A stretch of 9,545 nucleotides of DNA from an uncultured Eubacteriales bacterium (GCA_900556575.1 USPO01000043.1:1-9545); one strand, 5' to 3'; shown: positions 1-5,954, counted from the first letter of the stretch. The notes: generated from the sequence alone by a model not told the origin. A program made the numbers and translations.

Positions 1-11
1 CCCTCTGTCTA

Positions 12-1445
12 TTATTCCGTCTGCATTTCCTTGGTTTCGATTACTTCTGTTTCTCCTATTTCTTCATCTGTAGCCTTGGATTTTTCCGTCTTTACCTCAG
101 CTTTGTCATTTATGCTCTCTTCCTTAACATTAGATGCCGCTGCGGATTTCGGCTCTGTTTCATCTTTTGTTTTATTATCCGCCTTCTTTTTATCGTCCGA
201 TGCTTCATCTTCCTTATTTTCGCTGAATTGTTCTGCTGAACTTTGTTTTAAGTTTTCCCCCGTATCGTCATCTTTCGGATAATCTACACTTTCTATTATT
301 TTAGTCATTTCTTCCTCGGAAATACCCTTAGCACTCGATACGGAATATGACTCCCCGTCTGACCACACCGCATTATGACAGCTGTCCTTATTTTTCTTTA
401 TTGTTACCTCCGATTTTCTGATTGTTTTCTTCTCGGTCTTTTCGTATTGATTATAGTCTCCCGAAATATCATCTTCTGTCTTTTCGGTTCTGTATACAAT
501 TTCATCATCGGTACTCTTATATCGTATATCCACAAGTCTGCCGAACATCAGGCTTGCACTGTCCTCCTTATATCCATCCGGCATATATTGCGGAAGCTTA
601 AAGATAAATCCCGCATTCTTTCTTAAATCATCAATTGTATCAAAATCCATCCATGGGCTTACCGCTCCGCATTGCTCATCATTTTCACCACCGTTTGAAC
701 TTTCCTCACCCGCATTTGGATTTGCCGAAAGAACCGGTCCGGGCTGTAATAAATCATCATTCACATTATCCGATACATTGGATTCGTTCGGTTTATTAGT
801 ATTTGTATTTTCAATATCAGTTATGTTCGCTGCACTTTCCGATATGCCATTTTTATCATCATTTTTATTTATTGACGGATTTGTTATAAGACTGTTATTC
901 TTATTATTTCCCTTAACCGATATATCTTCCTTATTTTCTAACAGAGCGTCAGTCCTCTTTCCTGAATTACTCAATATAGAACTCCGGGATTTACTCTCCG
1001 ATTCCATTATCTTTTTATTATTGTCCGATACAACCGTACTTTCACCTATATTACCTTGCGGCTGCATCTCTAAATTCTCTGCCGTTTGAACTGCTCCTTC
1101 TGAATTCTCTGCCGTCTGTGTTGTTTCCGTTGAATTTGACGGCTCCGCCGTTTGAGTTGTTTCCGTTGAAATAACTCCGTCGGTATTATCCTGCTTTAAA
1201 TATTTTCCTGCATTTGTAACCGCTGCCGCACAAATAAGCAAGCACGCAGCATATGCCATTATCTGTTTTGCTCCAAAGAAATTCCTAAACCTCTTTGACG
1301 GAATCGTAACCGCATCTATTTCCCAAATATAATCTGCTTTTTTCTTTGATGCAGCTTCCATTGTATTTTTCATGATTTTTTCTTTAAGTTCATCCGACAT
1401 AACAATCCTGTCCATTGCATTCCTGTACTTATCACTCAAAATCAT
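12..1445 (-). CDS. Transmembrane anti-sigma factor with extracellular DUF4367-like domain
   Basis: 477 aa; its start overlaps the end of the ECF sigma gene by 14 bp, the usual arrangement of a sigma factor and its inhibitor. Seen: a cytoplasmic N-terminus of about 60 residues, one membrane segment near 61-79 (IMAYAACLLICAAAV), a long Ser/Thr/Asn/Glu-rich linker (about 85-260) opening with three 12-residue repeats, a globular part at 264-390 resembling DUF4367 (RTEKT at 319-323, then DISGDYNQY), and a Lys/Glu-rich tail at 391-477. No HxxxCxxC zinc anti-sigma motif is present, so the sigma-binding part is of another type. The inferred role is to hold the sigma factor at the membrane until the outer domain senses a signal. 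The ATG lies only 3 nt after AAGGAGG; a TTG two codons later has better spacing (9 nt) and could be the true start. The domain call is from memory of the family. Confidence 0.8.
   Translation of the reverse strand: MILSDKYRNAMDRIVMSDELKEKIMKNTMEAASKKKADYIWEIDAVTIPSKRFRNFFGAKQIMAYAACLLICAAAVTNAGKYLKQDNTDGVISTETTQTAEPSNSTETTQTAENSEGAVQTAENLEMQPQGNIGESTVVSDNNKKIMESESKSRSSILSNSGKRTDALLENKEDISVKGNNKNNSLITNPSINKNDDKNGISESAANITDIENTNTNKPNESNVSDNVNDDLLQPGPVLSANPNAGEESSNGGENDEQCGAVSPWMDFDTIDDLRKNAGFIFKLPQYMPDGYKEDSASLMFGRLVDIRYKSTDDEIVYRTEKTEDDISGDYNQYEKTEKKTIRKSEVTIKKNKDSCHNAVWSDGESYSVSSAKGISEEEMTKIIESVDYPKDDDTGENLKQSSAEQFSENKEDEASDDKKKADNKTKDETEPKSAAASNVKEESINDKAEVKTEKSKATDEEIGETEVIETKEMQTE
1068..1169 (-). 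repeat. Tandem 36-bp (12-residue) repeat in the anti-sigma linker
   Basis: Residues 93-104 and 105-116 both begin STETTQTAE; residues 117-126 are a degenerate third copy (GAVQTAENLE). At DNA level GTTGTTTCCGTTGAA (plus strand) is exact at 1120-1134 and 1156-1170, 36 bp apart. This is a coding repeat just outside the membrane segment, and its copy number may vary between strains. Confidence 0.8.
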
Positions 1446-1923
1446 ACACCTCCTTCAGTACGGTTTTCAATTTCTTTCTTGCTCTGTGCAGCAGCGATCT
1501 CACCGCTGTATCGGTCTGCCCTGTAATTTCCGCAATTTGAGCTGTTCCGTACCCTTCGTAATAAAACATATATACGACTATCCTATACTTATCCGGCAAA
1601 TTCATTACTGCCTTTAAAACTGTATTTTCTTCTTTATATTCATCATAGTGGGCAATATCCCGGAAATCATCTATTGAACATTTATTTCTGTTCCAAAAGG
1701 ATTTCAGCCGGTTTTTACATAAATTAATAGTCGCCCTTAAAATCCATGCTTTTTCATGTTCTTCATTTTCATATATAGGTCTCTTATCCACTATTTGATA
1801 AAAAACATCCTGAAGTACATCTTCGGCATCATCACGGCTTTTCACATATGTATACGCAACTCTGAGTATCATATTTCCATACTTATCGAGCAGCGTGCCG
1901 ATATACTCATTTGTAATTTCCAA
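1432..1923 (-). CDS. ECF-family RNA polymerase sigma factor
   Basis: 163 aa, normal for a group 4 (ECF) sigma factor. Region 2 spans about residues 10-78, with the core-binding stretch DDAEDVLQDVFYQI at 31-44. Region 4 spans about 103-156, with LPDKYR at 109-114 and the helix-turn-helix GYGTAQIAEITGQTDTAV at 124-141, which would read the -35 element. The start codon is TTG, 8 nt after GGGGAGG. The ATG 5 nt upstream (1928) is in another frame and stops after six codons, so it is not the start. The gene is translationally coupled to the anti-sigma gene. The target promoters are not known; the adjacent stalk-domain gene is a likely target because its product shares a domain with the anti-sigma factor. 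Confidence 0.93.
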   Translation of the reverse strand: MEITNEYIGTLLDKYGNMILRVAYTYVKSRDDAEDVLQDVFYQIVDKRPIYENEEHEKAWILRATINLCKNRLKSFWNRNKCSIDDFRDIAHYDEYKEENTVLKAVMNLPDKYRIVVYMFYYEGYGTAQIAEITGQTDTAVRSLLHRARKKLKTVLKEVYDFE

Positions 1924-1951
1924 GCATCTTACCTCCCCTTAATAATGAGTC

Positions 1952-1958
1952 CATACAG
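1952..1958 (-). promoter_or_regulatory. CATACAG motif before the sigma gene
   Basis: CTGTATG on the minus strand lies 29 nt before the sigma start codon. The same heptamer occurs twice before the stalk-domain gene, one copy 30 nt before its start. It could be part of a shared promoter (-10) or an operator. No matching -35 element was found, so the function is inference. Confidence 0.3.
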
Positions 1959-1964
1959 TTGTAT

Positions 1965-1996
1965 AGGGAATGAGACAATTACCGTCCCATTCCCCT
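1965..1996. other. 12-bp inverted repeat between stalk gene and sigma gene
   Basis: Arms AGGGAATGAGAC (1965-1976) and GTCCCATTCCCCT (1984-1996) pair over about 12 bp with one or two G-U pairs and a 7-nt loop. No U-run follows in the minus direction (the next bases are ATACAACTG), so it is not a canonical terminator. It may be a 3'-end structure of the stalk-gene mRNA, a leader hairpin of the sigma operon, or an operator. Confidence 0.5.
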
Positions 1997-2048
1997 ATGT
2001 ATTATGAATTTAACTTGTTATTTTTCTCTGTTTCCGCAATAATAAGAC

Positions 2049-2948
2049 TTACTTTAAAGACTCCGCAATCTTTGTAATTTCAGTCTCTGAAATTTCCTTG
2101 TTTGCATAAATTGAATATGCTGTATCTCCGTCCTGCCATACTGCTCCGGCAATATCCTTATTTCCTCTCAGCTTTGTTTCTATACCGTTTATCTTCTTTA
2201 CTGTGTTATTCTTATATTCGTTATAATCTCCCGTTATATCCTCTGCCGTCTTTTCTGTTCTGAAGCATATTTCATCTTCTCCGTTCTTATAAATAAGCTG
2301 GAGCATTTCTCCGCTCATTACGGATATATTATCGAGCTTATAGCCCTCCGGAATATATGACGGTATTTCTGCCGTAAACTTAACCGCATTCATTGCCTCT
2401 TCAACCGTCTTATATTCTACAAACGGATTAGGAATTTGAGCATTATTATCTTCCTTATTTGTTGTAATCTTAATGTTAGTGCCGTCTACAACCACCGTAT
2501 TGTTATCATAATATAAAAGGTCAAACAGTTCTGCCGGAACATATGTTGTTCCATTAACAAGCTGCGGCTCCGCACCGAGTTCTGTCGGGGCTGTCATTCC
2601 TATTGCAATTGAACTTGCCGAATAATAGTACTTGTCACCTATTGATATTGTTGTATTCGATACTCCGTTATCAAGCTTTATTCCCTGATTCTGTGCATCC
2701 CATGTTACCGTAAATCCAAGCTGCTCCGCAACCGCTCTTACCGGAATCATAACTACGTCACCGTACTTATATGCCTCTGCTCCCTTGGTATCTACTGTCT
2801 TGCCGTTGGCGGTAATCGTATATGCTGCCGGTGCCGGTGCAATTACCATAGGCTCTGTCTCTGATGCCGATACTGCCGATACCGATACAGCTGTTGATGC
2901 TGCTGCTAACATTGTGCAAACTAATGCTCTATTGATTGTCTTTTTCAT
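2049..2948 (-). CDS. Secreted copper-amine-oxidase-N (stalk) domain protein with C-terminal DUF4367-like domain
   Basis: 299 aa from the ATG at 2948, chosen because AAAGGGAG lies 7 nt upstream; an in-frame ATG at 2966 would place that SD inside the gene. Seen: a signal peptide at 1-28 (KK, then a hydrophobic run to SAVSA), then a Cu_amine_oxidN1-type stalk region at about 43-165 (ITANGKTV, VVMIPVRAVAEQLGFTVTWD, TTYVPAELF). The 174-299 part has EICFRTEKT (226-234) and DITGDYNEY (237-245). That part closely resembles residues 264-390 of the anti-sigma factor. Stalk domains are thought to be extracellular scaffolds; no amine oxidase catalytic domain is present, so it is not an enzyme of that name. 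It probably works in, or is controlled by, the sigma/anti-sigma circuit directly downstream. Confidence 0.85.
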   Translation of the reverse strand: MKKTINRALVCTMLAAASTAVSVSAVSASETEPMVIAPAPAAYTITANGKTVDTKGAEAYKYGDVVMIPVRAVAEQLGFTVTWDAQNQGIKLDNGVSNTTISIGDKYYYSASSIAIGMTAPTELGAEPQLVNGTTYVPAELFDLLYYDNNTVVVDGTNIKITTNKEDNNAQIPNPFVEYKTVEEAMNAVKFTAEIPSYIPEGYKLDNISVMSGEMLQLIYKNGEDEICFRTEKTAEDITGDYNEYKNNTVKKINGIETKLRGNKDIAGAVWQDGDTAYSIYANKEISETEITKIAESLK

Positions 2949-2977
2949 AGTAATACTCCCTTTCATTAATGCATGTT

Positions 2978-2996
2978 CATACAGGTTTACATACAG
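2978..2996 (-). promoter_or_regulatory. Two CATACAG copies, 12 bp apart, before the stalk gene
   Basis: On the minus strand CTGTATG occurs at 2990-2996 and 2978-2984, separated by TAAAC; the nearer copy is 30 nt before the start codon. A GAAAC sequence just upstream gives GAAAC-N15-TGTATG, loosely like an ECF-type promoter. This is a candidate only. Confidence 0.3.
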
Positions 2997-3051
2997 CTGT
3001 TTCTATTCACCCGTATTCTTAATGCTTCTCTATACATAATAATTAATCCTA

Positions 3052-3075
3052 AGAGCCTCTCTTATTTTCGGCTCT
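3052..3075. other. Small hairpin in the leader region of the stalk gene
   Basis: AGAGCC (3052-3057) and GGCTCT (3070-3075) form a 6-bp stem with a 12-nt loop, about 105 nt before the stalk gene start. There is no U-run. It may be a leader structure; otherwise the 2967-3173 intergenic stretch shows no gene. Confidence 0.3.
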
Positions 3076-3130
3076 CTCAAAGGCCTTTCACTATAGATAC
3101 AATTCACAAGCTTAAAATGTTGCACTTTTT

Positions 3131-3156
3131 CAAAAAAAATTTTAAAAATTTTTTTG
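3131..3156. other. AT-only near-palindrome
   Basis: The plus strand reads C, eight A, four T, five A, seven T, G: 24 bases without G or C and almost self-complementary. It lies between the hlyC-like terminator and the stalk gene. It could give intrinsic DNA curvature, an UP-element or an auxiliary terminator. Confidence 0.4.
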
Positions 3157-3168
3157 AGTTTATTTTTA

Positions 3169-3233
3169 TCAAAAATCCCCTTAAAACAGACCGAAATACT
3201 TTTATTATTTTCCGCATCTGCTCCAAGGGGATT
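3169..3233 (-). terminator. Terminator of the HlyC/CorC-like gene
   Basis: Perfect 9-bp outer stem AATCCCCTT (minus, from 3233) with AAGGGGATT (ending 3174). The enclosed sequence can extend the stem (CAGA/TCTG and CGAAATA/TATTT pairs). A run of five T follows in the minus direction. It begins 8 nt after the stop codon. The long internal part is unusual, but the position and tail fit an intrinsic terminator. Confidence 0.65.
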
Positions 3234-3240
3234 ATATTTC

Positions 3241-4497
3241 TTATTTTTCCTGTTCCTCTACCTTTTCTTTTTTAATTACTTCCGCAAATGAAACAGTATG
3301 GCTGTCAACTTCCTTTACCGTAATCTTTAAATTCTCATATTCAAAGCTTTCGCCGATTTCCGGTATTTTACCGAGCATTTCACTTATCCATCCGCTTACA
3401 CTAACCATTTCGGTTTCTGCCTTAATATCAAAAAATTCTTCAAAATCCTCAAAATCTGCTGACGCATCAACTACATAGGTATTATTATCTATGGATTTAA
3501 ACATAACATCTACCTCATCATGTTCATCCCAGATTTCACCGACTAATTCTTCAAGAATATCTTCCATTGTTACTATTCCGTATGTACCGCCGTATTCATC
3601 CAAAACAACTGCAATATGTGACTTTTCCTTTTGAAGCTGTTTCAGCAGTGAACTTATTTTTTCGTCCTTCATAACAAATACGGCAGGAGTCATAATTTCG
3701 TCAAGTGATTTGTCTGTTATTCCGCTTCCTATATAAAAATCCTTTTGATGAATTACACCTACAATATCATCTATACTTTCCTTATATACCAAAAGTCTTG
3801 AATACATGGTTTCACTGAATTTCTTTGCAATTTCATCCTTTTTCGCTGTTACAGGCACTGCCTCCAAGTCTGTTCTGTGAGTCAATATATCTTCCGCCTC
3901 ACGTTCTGTAAACTCTATCGCATTCTTTAAAAGCTCACCCTCATGCACATCTATACTTCCCTCCTGCTGAACCTCTTCAACAAGCATTAACAGCTCTTCC
4001 TGCGACATACCGCTGCTCGATTCAAGCTTTAAAACCTTTGCAACAAGCTTTTTCCATTGTGCAAAAAGGAAGTTAATCGGTGTAAGAATGTATATAAGCA
4101 TATTAATAATAGGTGCGGAAAACATTGCAAACTGTTCGGGACAATCCTTTGCGACACTTTTCGGTGTTATTTCTCCGAAAATAAGAACCGCTATTGTGAT
4201 AACAATTGTCGACAAAGTTACACCAATATCCCCAAAGTGTTTCACGAATACTACCGTACCCATTGATGCAAGTGCGATATTTACTATATTATTTCCTATT
4301 AATATTGTTGATATAAGTTTATCGTATTTTTCCGATAAATTATTTGCCAATACAGCTTTTTTATCTCCTTTTTCGGCAAGTGTTTTCAGTCTTGTTCTGT
4401 TTAATGATGAAAATGCTGTTTCGGTAGCTGAAAAGTAAGCCGACATCATGACCAGACAGACCATGATTATAATTTCCGTTATTGAATTTGATGACAT
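3241..4497 (-). CDS. CNNM/CorC (HlyC-type) membrane protein with CBS pair
   Basis: 418 aa, usual length for the family. Order of parts: DUF21/CNNM membrane domain (1-150) with hydrophobic helices near 8-27, 60-86, 92-110 and 122-146 and the family signatures SATETAFSSLNRTR (23-36) and FGEITPKSVA (107-116); a CBS pair at about 200-325 (second copy ends GIVTMEDILEELVGEIWDEHD, 307-327); and a CorC_HlyC domain at about 332-410. Proteins of this group are linked to Mg2+/Co2+ export or resistance; the 'hemolysin' name is historical and not supported here. AAGGAG lies 7 nt before the ATG. The gene has its own promoter, a very long leader and its own terminator, so expression is probably regulated at the RNA level, perhaps by an ion; that is inference. 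Confidence 0.93.
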   Translation of the reverse strand: MSSNSITEIIIMVCLVMMSAYFSATETAFSSLNRTRLKTLAEKGDKKAVLANNLSEKYDKLISTILIGNNIVNIALASMGTVVFVKHFGDIGVTLSTIVITIAVLIFGEITPKSVAKDCPEQFAMFSAPIINMLIYILTPINFLFAQWKKLVAKVLKLESSSGMSQEELLMLVEEVQQEGSIDVHEGELLKNAIEFTEREAEDILTHRTDLEAVPVTAKKDEIAKKFSETMYSRLLVYKESIDDIVGVIHQKDFYIGSGITDKSLDEIMTPAVFVMKDEKISSLLKQLQKEKSHIAVVLDEYGGTYGIVTMEDILEELVGEIWDEHDEVDVMFKSIDNNTYVVDASADFEDFEEFFDIKAETEMVSVSGWISEMLGKIPEIGESFEYENLKITVKEVDSHTVSFAEVIKKEKVEEQEK

Positions 4498-4553
4498 AAT
4501 AATACTCCTTATTCTATATTTCTTCTATTCCGCCTTATAACCATACCATCGTG

Positions 4554-4724
4554 TTATAAACGCAGACTGTAATGCTTTGAGCTTCGTCTGCTCATTGCCA
4601 TTGCCTCTGAAACATAAAACAAGTACCTGACGATGCCTTTTATTATATTCTTACTATCGCCGTTATCACTGTCTTCACTATCCATTTGTAAAAGCTCCTC
4701 CTTGCGAGTAAATTTTAAAATCAT
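4554..4724 (-). CDS. Hypothetical small protein upstream of the HlyC/CorC-like gene
   Basis: 56 aa from ATG 4724 (AGGAG 7 nt upstream), or 43 aa from ATG 4685, which has an excellent AAGGAGGAG site 9 nt upstream; the shorter form has the better SD. The shorter form has an acidic start (MDSEDSDNGDS), an amphipathic or hydrophobic middle (NIIKGIVRYLFYVSEAMAM) and a basic end (RRSSKHYSLRL). It ends 57 nt before the transporter gene and is co-transcribed with it. The family is not recognised. It may be a small membrane-associated partner of the transporter, a regulatory leader ORF, or chance; two SD-supported starts argue against chance. Confidence 0.4.
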   Translation of the reverse strand: MILKFTRKEELLQMDSEDSDNGDSKNIIKGIVRYLFYVSEAMAMSRRSSKHYSLRL

Positions 4725-4725
4725 A

Positions 4726-4764
4726 GCAATGCTCCTGCTTTATTTTAAAAAGAGCAGGGCTTGC
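4726..4764 (-). promoter_or_regulatory. Leader hairpin 3, masking the SD of the 56-codon small ORF
   Basis: Arms GCAA-GC-CCTGCT and AGCAGG-A-GC-A-TTGC pair over 12 bp with two bulged A residues; the loop is 13 nt. The 3' arm contains the AGGAG site used by the start at 4724, and the 5' arm is inside the 15-codon ORF. Translation of that ORF would be expected to open the hairpin. Confidence 0.5.
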
Positions 4765-4792
4765 AGCAGATTTCAACCTGCACATCGAGCAT
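4745..4792 (-). CDS. Candidate 15-residue Cys-rich leader peptide
   Basis: ATG 4792 follows GGAG by 5 nt and encodes MLDVQVEICCKPCSF, ending at TAA 4747-4745 in the loop of leader hairpin 3. Three of the last seven residues are Cys, and the CCKPC codons make up the 5' arm of that hairpin. The layout resembles translational attenuation. A 15-codon ORF with an SD can arise by chance, so confidence is modest. Confidence 0.3.
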   Translation of the reverse strand: MLDVQVEICCKPCSF

Positions 4793-4859
4793 TAAATCTC
4801 CAAATTGTTCCTGCATATCTTAGAGACAGGGAACATCTGTGCTTAGGTTATATTTACCC

Positions 4860-4888
4860 ATTATATACTAATTTTTTATTTTTGTCAA
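4860..4888 (-). promoter_or_regulatory. Consensus sigma-70/sigma-A promoter for the HlyC/CorC leader
   Basis: The minus strand reads TTGACA (4888-4883), a 17-bp spacer, then TATAAT (4865-4860); both hexamers are perfect. The predicted start is near 4853, and an A/T-rich stretch lies upstream. Confidence 0.88.
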
Positions 4889-4894
4889 TAGTAC

Positions 4895-4932
4895 GCAAAA
4901 AATTTTATAAAATTTTCGTATTTACAAAATAC
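4895..4932 (-). terminator. Weak AT-rich terminator after the diguanylate cyclase gene
   Basis: GTATTT/AAATAC (4932-4927 with 4923-4918, 3-nt loop) is followed in the minus direction by an AAAATTTT repeat and a run of six T. It starts 8 nt past the stop. The stem is very AT-rich, so this is only a candidate. Confidence 0.35.
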
Positions 4933-4940
4933 CGACTTAA

Positions 4941-5903
4941 TTATCCCACCCGTGCATTATTTTTCCTTTTCTTTGCCTGATACAGCAGCTTATCTGCTTC
5001 GTCCACTGCCTTTGAAATCGGAAGAATACCATGCACACCTCCGATTGTAACAGACAGCTTTACATCAGGATACTTTTCAATTACAGCTTCACTAACCTTC
5101 TTAACTATTACGTCAAGCTTTGTTTGGAAAATATCCTTCGGCATATCTGCCATAAGAAGTATAAATTCATCTCCGCCGTATCGAATTAAGCGGTCTGTAC
5201 CTCGTATACATGATTTAATGGCATTTGCTATTGTCTTTAATGCCTCATCTCCTGCGGCATGACCGTAACCGTCATTTATTCCCTTAAAATTATCTCCGTC
5301 AATCATTGCTACCGCATTCATATGTACAAATTTCTTTGCTCTTTCCTCATAGTAACGTCTGCTGTATACTCCTGTAAGTGTATCAAGATAAAATTGTTTA
5401 TTATAGTTGCTTATCAAATTCATAAACTCTGTTTTTCCATATGCTCCGAGCAGCATTTCAGCCTCCGCTTTGAAAACCATTTCCATAACATAGGGTTTTC
5501 CGTCCATTTCTATATACTTTGATATTATCTGATAAATATCATCGTTCATAAATTCCAGCTTACTGTCACAGCCTTTATGCTTGAATGCTCTCGATGACAC
5601 ACAGTTGGCACAGCGGCTGTTTCTTTCCCATATGGCAAAACAATTCTGATGCTCGCATATATCCATCCCATCATCCGTACATATGTCAATTTGGCTCATA
5701 TCTATTACCTTTGTTTCTTCGACATCTACCACACGAACCACATCAAATACATCACGCATACGCTCCATAAAGTCCATAATTTCTTTTTTCGTGCCTTTTA
5801 AAAGTCTTTTTGTCGAAACCTGTTTTGCCTCGTGACATTCCTCTATAAAATCCTCTGTCGGAATTATTTTTTTGTCGCTGTTCTTTGAAATATAGTTTTC
5901 CAT
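4941..5903 (-). CDS. Diguanylate cyclase (GGDEF) with N-terminal Cys4 sensory region
   Basis: 320 aa. The C-terminal GGDEF domain (about 168-318) makes cyclic di-GMP from two GTP. Seen: DTLTGVYSRRYY at 174-185, DGDNFKGINDGYGHAAGD at 202-219, the intact active-site GGDEF at 243-247, and an RxxD product-inhibition site (RGTD, 234-237) exactly five residues before it. The N-terminal part (about 40-150) looks PAS-like and holds C83-x4-C88-x9-C98-x2-C101, with C112 nearby. The four cysteines could bind zinc, an Fe-S cluster or respond to redox. There is no membrane segment, so it is cytosolic. AAAGG lies 9 nt before the ATG. It has its own promoter and is divergent from the DUF4230 gene. Confidence 0.93.
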   Translation of the reverse strand: MENYISKNSDKKIIPTEDFIEECHEAKQVSTKRLLKGTKKEIMDFMERMRDVFDVVRVVDVEETKVIDMSQIDICTDDGMDICEHQNCFAIWERNSRCANCVSSRAFKHKGCDSKLEFMNDDIYQIISKYIEMDGKPYVMEMVFKAEAEMLLGAYGKTEFMNLISNYNKQFYLDTLTGVYSRRYYEERAKKFVHMNAVAMIDGDNFKGINDGYGHAAGDEALKTIANAIKSCIRGTDRLIRYGGDEFILLMADMPKDIFQTKLDVIVKKVSEAVIEKYPDVKLSVTIGGVHGILPISKAVDEADKLLYQAKKRKNNARVG

Positions 5904-5933
5904 AATAATATGCCTTTCTCTATGATGTATATC

Positions 5934-5954
5934 AAGTTAAGAATTTATTAACTT
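5934..5954. other. 7-bp inverted repeat in the diguanylate cyclase leader
   Basis: AAGTTAA (5934-5940) and TTAACTT (5948-5954) flank a 7-nt spacer, between the predicted transcription start (about 5968) and the SD. It could be an operator for a dimeric regulator or a weak leader hairpin; AT-rich context makes chance possible. Confidence 0.3.

Larger units (their letters stand above)
4498..4853 (-). promoter_or_regulatory. Long structured 5' leader of the HlyC/CorC-like gene
   Basis: About 355 nt separate the predicted transcription start (near 4853) from the ATG at 4497. In minus-strand order it holds hairpin 1 (4834-4807, GTTCC/GGAAC plus TG/CA), a 15-codon ORF (4792-4745), hairpin 2 (4781-4766, GCAG paired with CTGC), hairpin 3 (4764-4726, 12 bp with two bulges), a 56-codon ORF (4724-4554) and a 6-bp hairpin (4591-4562, GCAGAC/GTCTGC). 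I do not recognise a known riboswitch class, and the M-box signature could not be matched by eye. Confidence 0.55.

Noticed and set aside
31..1089. Plus-strand ORFs inside the anti-sigma gene (31-282, 375-626, 778-1089)
   Set aside because: They are antisense to a well-supported gene, have no SD or domain, and their Ser/Phe/Leu-rich products mirror the low-complexity linker.
1924..2048. Sigma-A promoter directly before the sigma gene
   Set aside because: No pair of hexamers with 16-18 bp spacing was found; only isolated -10-like sequences.
2949..2966. Upstream ATG (2966) as start of the stalk protein
   Set aside because: It would put the SD AAAGGGAG inside the coding region and add six residues before a normal signal peptide.
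3080..3125. TGCAAC-N17-TGTATC (minus strand) as an ECF promoter of the stalk gene
   Set aside because: It resembles ECF promoters loosely, but no equivalent is visible before the sigma operon and a second weak match lies closer to the gene; not listed as a feature.
4057..4438. Plus-strand ORFs antisense to the HlyC/CorC-like gene
   Set aside because: Opposite a clear conserved coding region; no SD and no recognisable protein.
4889..4900. Shared GTACGC plus A-run at 4891 and 9167
   Set aside because: Short AT-rich match in unrelated contexts; most likely coincidence.
4633..4980. 115-codon plus-strand ORF across the HlyC/CorC leader
   Set aside because: It runs against a perfect minus-strand promoter and overlaps the end of the diguanylate cyclase gene; no SD, and the composition looks like chance translation.
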